From Chenopodium formosanum (lineage: Eukaryota; Streptophyta; Magnoliopsida; Caryophyllales; Amaranthaceae): 64,000 nt of DNA. The notes under the pieces are model-generated. The model saw only the letters and a program-made list of their open reading frames with translations. It searched no databases and was not told the DNA's origin. Of the stretch, positions 57,927-64,000 are shown one piece after another (the first letter of the stretch is position 1; the number at the start of each line of letters is the position of its first letter). The translations under genes and the position numbers were made by a program. Location: contig CM044866.1 of NCBI GenBank assembly GCA_024500155.1, positions 40,353,501 to 40,417,500 of the forward strand, in the 5' to 3' direction.

Positions 57927-58208
57927 TTTATTTTTTTTAAAAAAAAAACTATGTATACAGACGGAAAAAAGAATGTATACAAGTTGGAAAAGAAAAGCTA
58001 AAAATGGTGCAGGCGGTTACCTTACGTTTAACTCTGGAAACTCTGAAAACTGCTACAGACGGTGACCGGGTGTTGCAAGGTTAGCACACGAAAATCTTGA
58101 GAATTTGATGCAGATGGAGTCAGAGAATCCCTCTAAATAATCTCTTTCTCTTTCTCTCTCTAGAAAGTCAAATGAAAATGAAGTGAGAGAAAAAGGGGGG
58201 GTAAACTT

Positions 58209-58217
58209 CTATTTATA
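58209..58217 (-). promoter_or_regulatory. TATA box for the antisense gene of the Tat element
   Basis: Minus-strand TATAAATAG, 290 nt before the ATG at 57926 and about 130 bp inside the 3' LTR boundary. The intervening leader is CT-rich (58140-58170). This implies a promoter separate from the LTR. Confidence 0.55.
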
Positions 58218-58334
58218 GAAGGTGAAAACGGGGGGATCCCGTTTGAATTTTAAATTTTACTAGCCGTTGTTACTGTTCACCTATGATAGGTGGACACGTG
58301 TCACAGGCCCCACGCAACCCTCACATGACCCCTG

Positions 58335-58345
58335 TGAGGGGCAAA
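58335..58345 (+). other. Polypurine tract of the Tat element
   Basis: TGAGGGGCAAA directly before the 3' LTR TGTTTAGGG. Confidence 0.75.
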
Positions 58346-58840
58346 TGTTTAGGGTAAAAATTACCCTAGACAGGTGTCCCAATAAGAGAAGGCCACATGT
58401 CAAGACCAAGCTGACCCAAGTGGTCCCCCAGCCATCTGACACGTGGCACCTTCAGATAGATTCTGAAATGGCGGCCTTCAAGGGCCCAAATCCCAAGAAA
58501 CCGCCGTAATTCGGTGCAACCCACTAAAATCTAGGTCAAGTGACCTAGATAGAGGCACACCTACCAATGACCCTTTAAATAGGGAGATATTTCCCCATTT
58601 TGGGGACACATTCAATCATTTATTACACCTACTTTCTCTCTCATCAGAGAAACACCTAAGTTTGGAATCTAAGCAGATCCCCACCTAAATTTCTGCACTC
58701 TTTATTCTCTTTCAAGTTACTAACTTGATCTTCGGAGGCGGAGCTCCACCACCCGGAGTCTCCATGTTTTTGCAGGTACAACTCGAGCCGGACCAGTCTT
58801 TGTGACGTAACTCTCCCAAGGGACAAAAACACCCAAAACA
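58346..58840 (+). repeat. 3' LTR of the Tat element
   Basis: Same length as the 5' copy, with about 20 differences, most of them C/T or G/A changes as expected from methylated-cytosine decay. Confidence 0.95.
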
Positions 58841-60045
58841 GGATTGGTATTTATTCGGCTAAGCAAGCGAATGTGGCGTTCTAGACTAAATTAGGGCAGA
58901 GAATGCTATCGGAGCCCAATACCCTTTGGTCTCGTGTGTTGAGGGCTAAGTATTGTAAAGGTCGCTGCGCCGTTGATATGTTCGAGCCAAAAGCTAGAAT
59001 TTCTAATGTTTGGAGTGGAATTACAGAGAATGCAAAAATCTTGAATGAGGGAATCAAAGTAGCAGTAGGAAATGGGATGAAAACTCTTTTTTGGGACCAT
59101 AAATGGGCTACGGATGAACCCTTAAGTAATCTTGTAGTGCAACCTCTTCCTATGGAGTTAGCGGGGGTAACTGTTGAAGAGATGTGGGAAGAAGAGGTCG
59201 GATGGAGATGGAATTTTTTCCCCATATCTTAACCAAACGGCGCTAAAAAACAATCAGAGCTATGAAGTCAAAGTTGATCCCAATATTAGAGATTTAGTCT
59301 ACTAGAAAGCGGGTGAGAAAGGGAAATTTACAATAAAATCAGTTTTAAGCATAATGAGGCATGAGACAAACACTTTAGATGAAGATTGTTGGGAGGTGGT
59401 CTAGAACGCTCCGGTACAGCAAAGAATTAGAGCCTTCCTCTGGCTTGCTTGCCATGACAGGATTATGGGGAACTTGAATCGTTAAAAGTTAACTGATAAT
59501 GCTCGTTGCTACATATGTGGGGCAGCAGAAGAGAGCACCTTGCACATAATTCATGACTGCCCTGTTGCTCGGGTTGTGTGGAACAAGACAACCGGCCCAT
59601 CTATTCGTCATAGCTTCTATCAAGGCTCTCGCAAAGATTGGATCACTACGAATGCAAGAGATGATGGCACGGAGAATGGAGAATCTTGGTTGATGTTTAT
59701 TGGTACTATGGTTTGGTGGATTTGGTGATGGAGAAATTGATATACCTTCAATCGTAGAGATGAAATTCCATTTGATGTCATGGCATTCTTTCAAGGGCGA
59801 TATGATGAGGTAAAAAGAGCAATGTGGGATTCGATGGAGCGCGAAAGAGGATCAAAGCAGAAGAATTATCGAGTGCTAGTTAACATCACTTGGCATGGCC
59901 CACCTTATGGTTGGTATGCCTTAATTGCGATTGGGCAGCCAAAGGATTCAACTAAGTTGAGGCCACAAAGAATCAACTTCATATTTTAAATAAAAGGAAA
60001 ATGGAAAAGAAACAATTGCAGAAAAAAAAGAAAAAAAAAAAAAGC
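58841..60045 (+). pseudogene. LINE 3' half (zf-RVT region and tail) after the LTR insertion
   Basis: Continues the LINE from 46262 after the second GGATT. LGQRMLSEPNTLWSRVLRAK and GNGMKTLFWDHKWATDEPL are the post-RT region. Then FTIKSVLSIMRHETN, FLWLACHDRIMGNLNR and the zf-RVT knuckle CYICGAAEESTLHIIHDC (about 59502-59560) follow, with stops and frame changes between. A short C-terminal part ends at 59987-59989, followed by an A-rich tail (60020-60045). Confidence 0.85.
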
Positions 60046-60642
60046 AAAAAGAGGTGGGGGGAGACCTCATAATAAAGTAAAAAAAGTGGGGGGGGGGGGG
60101 GAGACCTCATGTCAGTAACTACCATTCTTTTCCTCCCTAAATTTTCAATGGCATTTTGCAATCCGCCACAAAAATCATGGCGGGGTTAATTTCCCCAAAA
60201 TTTTCCTTCCCAAATTTTCTACCAAAAATTAATGGAATTCCCACCCAATTGAACTTTATTGTTGAAGACGCCCCAAAAATTGAAGCGATAGCGAAAAGCC
60301 CCAAAATACAGGGGTGAAAGACTGAAGTTACACGATAATTGAACGAGCTACACGAGTTTGGACAATCCAAGAAATTGTGGGAGCAAATCTGGTTCAGTTG
60401 CCGAAATGGAAGTTGGTAAATGGGTGAACAAAAACAAAGTGAGATGAATGAGGTTAGTCTTTATTTGTTGCATCCATGTGATTAATTATATACACATAAA
60501 TTTGAATTGTTCAGAAATTGCTCAGTTAACACTTGGTTAAATAATTATTTGAAAATCGTTAATTATGTAGTGAGAAAGTGAAGAGTAAGGTTAAATTTTG
60601 TTTGAACTTTAGTTTGTTTGTTATTTATAAGTTGTAAAGCAC
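60046..60642 (+). other. Flank between LINE and second hAT; no gene seen
   Basis: AT-rich with a G12 run at 60088-60099 and a repeated GGGGGGAGACCTCAT (60055 and 60094). It may be the 5' non-coding part of the MULE-like element whose coding begins at 62400. No ORF is supported. Confidence 0.35.
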
Positions 60643-62076
60643 CAGTGGCAGATCTAGGAATTTATAAATGGGGGTCCAAAATAAACTTCCATCTTAATCA
60701 TATCAATGTACGAACAACAAGGTAAGGAAATGTCAAAAATACATCACCGAAAATTACAAATCGCTTTTAATTATACAGACCAAATACATTCATAAGGGGC
60801 AAAACAAAGTAAAACATAAAATAAAAAAAAAAATAGAAAAATCAGGCCGGCCGGCTGTCACGTGCTGACTCTTTCCCTAAGTCCCTTGCACGCGTCCTAC
60901 TAGAATTACCCCCGCCACTGTAGTCAAAGATCCCCCAAAGTACCTTAGCTACGCTAAGTACGATGCTCAAAGTTAAGTGAGAGAGCTTGGAAATGGCTAA
61001 GTGAGCAAGTTAGTAAGTGAACAAGAGATTGCTTAAAAGAGTGCTTTTTATTGCTTGAGAGAATTTTACAAGTGTCTGAGTGAGGGTACAAATGAGGAGA
61101 GGTTGCCTATTTATAGTGTTTCCCAAGGCCTAGATGCTTCTTATCTAGAAAGTTCTAACCTTTTCAGATGAAGGGTCCTATAACAAGATTAATCTAGAGA
61201 GTTCTACACTTCTCCAATCTACATCTCTCTATGTACATAGTCCTAGAATAATCTAGACTACTCTAGTGTACAAAGAATATACAAGATTGCCCTAGAAGAT
61301 TATAGAAGCTCCCGGAAGGCTCACGAACCTTGTAGTGCAATCTGGAACGTTGTGGGGCCCATCTCAAAAATTCGTCTTGACCATTATCTTTATTGGGCCT
61401 AAAAATGGTGGACCCCTAAGTTTCAGCCCGTTTGGGATTCATTTGGGCCCCTAAATTGCCCATTATTGTGTTACTGTCAATCGGATGTTCACTAGGAAAA
61501 CTACACCAAATCAAAATAAAGCTCTTTAGGGAAGTGGTGCTTCCTAGCACCCATGGGCAACTCACTTGGCCCAAATGGTTGCCTAGTGCCCAATTGACGT
61601 TGCTGCTGCCTTGGTGGGTGTGGGACTTGAGTCATGACACGGCGCTATCAAAGTAGGCAGTTGCGGTGGGGTGGGGCGACAGTAGTAGTGTAGTACTAGT
61701 CAATAGATCTGGGCATTTAGTGTTTGAGGCATTTGAGTTAGAGAGAGAAAATTAAATCCGAGGTAAGGGTTTTGTGAAAAAGGTGACTGTATAAGAATTT
61801 TAAAAATTATAAAAAAAAATAAAATTAAAAAAAAATTAAATTGCTTTTTATATTCCCCAATTCACGTGAAACGCTTAGGAGAAATAAGGAGTCAGTACTT
61901 GTTTGTCGCTAATGTAGTAGACATATTTGGAATGGGGGTCCAAATTTTTAGGCTTTTTTTAAAATAAAAAAAAATTAAAAAAAAAAAAAAAAAAACAAAA
62001 AACACTAACTTGGGCTTATAGACCTGATTTTTTTTATGCAGGTTCTCACCACACGGGCTTAATAAGTCTGCCTCTG
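60643..62076 (+). mobile_element. Non-autonomous hAT-like element, 1434 bp
   Basis: Ends CAGTGGCAGA and TCTGCCTCTG (inverted, one mismatch) with an 8-bp duplication TAAAGCAC at 60635-60642 and 62077-62084. Subterminal GGGGGTCCAAA occurs on the left (60670) and right (61935). There is no transposase. An LTR-like insert lies inside. Confidence 0.85.
60856..61639 (+). mobile_element. Possible solo LTR nested in the hAT element
   Basis: Begins TGTCACGTGC and ends GAGTCATGACA (TGTCA/TGACA inverted), with CGGC on both sides. It contains a TATA-like CTATTTATAGTG at 61108. No coding. The 4-bp duplication is short, so this is tentative. Confidence 0.4.
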
Positions 62077-62084
62077 TAAAGCAC

Positions 62085-62399
62085 CGGAATGAATAGGAAA
62101 TTGGAATTAGCAGTAGGCAATTGATTTGTATTTGGATATGGTTAAATATTGAGGATTCTTTTTTGTTATATTTCAATTATGTTATATTAAATGCCATATA
62201 TGTCTATCCAATTAAATGAAGTTTCTCCATAATTTTTGGTAAAGTGTAGCTCATGTTGTGATGTTTCTTGTTGTGTTGTTATGGTATTGCTATTGTTCTT
62301 TTATTGTTGTTGTTCCTGTATTATGATGACTATTAGTAATAAGAGAAGAAAAGGTTTTTATTATTTTCTGTTTTGGGTAGCAGAATGATTTTGATATGC
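62085..62399 (+). other. AT-rich stretch upstream of the MULE coding remnant
   Basis: No gene. T-rich with TTGTTGTTGT runs; probably the leader or first intron of the transposase gene, since an acceptor-like TTTTGGGTAGCAG lies at 62370-62382. Confidence 0.3.
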
Positions 62400-63651
62400 A
62401 CCAGGGCATGGAGGAAGACATAGTAGTTTGTAGCTCAAATAGTTCAGAGAGTGATGAAAGTTCATAAAGTGATTTGAATGATGATGGATGGGAGGGTATT
62501 GACTTGAATAAGGAATCTCATGTTGAATGTACCATTACTGGGGAGGGTACCATTACTATGGAGGGTATCGACTTTAATGACGATGAGTATAATGTGGGTT
62601 CACATAGTGCAGGCTCAGGGAGTTCAGGGTTAGGTAGAGAGGCTACTTCATTACCTCATCCATAAGTAGGAATGGTGTTTGGCACTTGGCATGACATGAA
62701 TAAGTTTTATTGAGGTTATGGGAAGCAAGAAGGATTTGGTGTTGTGTGTATAGGTGGTGGGAAGCCAGCCTTAAAAAATGCGGGGACGTTAAATTCATTA
62801 TGCACTTATGTTTAGAAGTGCGAGTGATATTAAGACAACATATAGGAGGAGGGTTAATGGGAAGAGGGTTGTGGTGAAGGAATAACCATTTGTGAAGAAG
62901 AAGACTAAAAAATGCAATTGTCCAGTTATGATTTATGGCCAAAGTAATGATGAAGGTGGTTGGAAGATCAAGAAGGTTGTTAATGAGCACAATCATAAAG
63001 TCAATATTGAGTTATCCAAACACATTGCTATGTATAGAAAGGAAAATATTATAAAGCATTTGGAGCATAGGATTGAAAATGACCATGGATCTATTCGGTA
63101 GGTCAGATTTTAAACAATATGGCAAGCCAAAGAAATGGTGTTAAGAATGTGGGATTCACGAAAAAATATATTCACTACATGATTAGGTGAATAAAAAGAG
63201 GAGGTTGAAGTTAAAAAATGGTGATACCTCGGCTATATGTTGGAGTATTTTGATAATTAAATTTTTTTACACATGTACCGGCTTGATGAAAAGGAGAGAT
63301 TAAAAGACATCATGTGGGTTGATGCTCGGAGTAGGGAGGCGTATCAAAATTTTGGGGATGTTGTTTGTTTCGATTTAACGTACGTGACAAACCAATATGA
63401 ACTACCTTTTTTGAACTTTGTAGGGGTGAATCACCATGGTCAAACAATCCTACCTGGGTATGCTTTGGTTTCACATGAGAATGCCGAGACCTTTAAGTGG
63501 CTCTTCAAGACTTGGGTGTCATGCATGAGAGGTAAGGCCATGACAGGTATATATCAAGACAGATCAGGATGCGGCGATAAGGAAGACAATTAAAGTTGTT
63601 TTTCCAATGCCTCAAACACGCCATCGGTGGTGTATGTGGCATATTCACTGA
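62400..63651 (+). pseudogene. MULE transposase with FAR1-type DNA-binding domain, degenerate
   Basis: An acidic N-terminus (DDGWEGIDLNKE) leads to a FAR1 zinc-finger-like region around 62670-63080: MVFGTWHDMNKFY, YGKQEGFGVV, KKCNCPVMIYGQ and VNEHNHKV, with several stops. The MULE transposase core follows: MWVDARSREAYQNFGDVVCF with the first catalytic Asp (DLTY), FVGVNHHGQTILPGYAL, ETFKWLFKTWVSCMRGKA. After a frameshift at about 63555 come TDQDAAIRKTI (second Asp) and HRWCMWHI. Homology ends at 63651 before the catalytic Glu region. Confidence 0.8.
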
Positions 63652-64000
63652 TTCACAATAAGTACCTTCCTTTTTCACGTCCTTTTGACTTAACTAAGGT
63701 TATTCAAACCAATTGACAACCAAAGACTTGTGTGTTGCTATTGCTTTAAGACTTGTGTGTTGTTTTAAGCCTTTATAGATATTGTGTTTTCCTTGTTTTA
63801 AAGCATCCCCCACCAAACTAAGAAACCCTCAAAAGACGCCTTTATCTCGTCGGTTCCGCTTGTGCCCGCTTTGAAGTATCGTCCGTCACAAGCCCCGACT
63901 CAGCACCCGTTGTTGACGAGTGCTTCCTTAAGATACCCTTTGGTTCGTGTTGCTGTGTGCTCATGAACCTCTCCTGTCCTAGGCTTACGTCCTTGTCGCC
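63652..64000 (+). other. Right edge, unassigned
   Basis: No gene. AGACTTGTGTGTTG is repeated at 63722 and 63749. From about 63800 the sequence becomes clearly more GC-rich with CCCGCT/CCCGAC words, which suggests the edge of another repeat family cut by the window. Confidence 0.3.

Larger units (their letters stand above)
46263..58840 (+). mobile_element. Complete Tat/Retand-like LTR retrotransposon, 12.6 kb, inserted in a LINE
   Basis: Identical-length 495-bp LTRs (46263-46757 and 58346-58840), 5-bp duplication GGATT at 46258-46262 and 58841-58845, primer site and polypurine tract all present. The order is gag, pro, RT, RNase H, second RNase H, integrase, then an antisense gene. Dual RNase H and the antisense ORF place it in the Tat lineage. 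The LTRs differ at about 20 positions by eye, so the insertion is not recent. Removing the nested hAT (1.4 kb) gives 11.2 kb. Coding frames are multiply broken. Confidence 0.95.

Noticed and set aside
60137..60370. Minus-strand 77-codon ORF
   Set aside because: No recognisable domain or start context in AT-rich flank.

Overview
This window is nuclear DNA of a flowering plant, almost certainly a eudicot. It holds two intron-containing host genes for chloroplast proteins and several layers of nested plant transposons (Ogre/Tat LTR elements, Helitron, LINE, hAT, MULE, TA-flanked MITEs). There is no sign of bacterial gene organisation. The two host genes would fit an Amaranthaceae-like (Caryophyllales) species, but I cannot test that here.

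Layout. 1-22793 is one very large Ogre/Tat-type Ty3/gypsy element running rightward. Its left LTR is cut by the window edge and its right LTR (17972-22793) is 4.8 kb. Between them lie a decayed zinc-knuckle/protease block (2187-4410), an antisense ORF (5084-6571), a gag-pro frame with a second gag-like module (6817-10338), two more zinc knuckles, a G-patch-like segment, RT-RNase H, a second RNase H, integrase, an antisense plant-mobile-domain ORF (16001-17153) and a 70-bp minisatellite. 22794-about 29298 is a decayed leftward Helitron that ends about 225 bp before the start codon of the plastid ribosome recycling factor gene (29522-35429, 11 exons). A convergent gene for a chalcone-isomerase-fold plastid fatty-acid-binding protein follows (37811-43787, minus, 4 exons). 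Introns and flanks of both genes carry at least eight small TA-flanked MITEs.

From 45218 a LINE is split by a complete 12.6-kb Tat/Retand-like LTR element (46263-58840; 495-bp LTRs, GGATT target duplication). That element itself hosts a 1.4-kb hAT-like element filled with ACCCGA-type repeats. The LINE 3' half resumes at 58841. A second hAT-like element (60643-62076) and a broken MULE/FAR1-type transposase (62400-63651) fill the right end.

Most noteworthy is a recurring antisense gene layer. The Ogre-like element carries three minus-strand ORFs (5' of gag, 3' of integrase, and inside the LTR U3), each with a TATAAAAA-type box 107-129 nt upstream of its ATG. The Tat element carries a fourth, a multi-exon antisense gene whose GT-AG introns preserve frame, also with a TATA box. 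The 5' antisense ORF resembles a LINE endonuclease followed by an RNase H-fold domain, with most catalytic residues gone. The LTR-borne ORF encodes a 46-residue protein with one C-terminal membrane segment. All domain names are from reading the translations; no database search was run.
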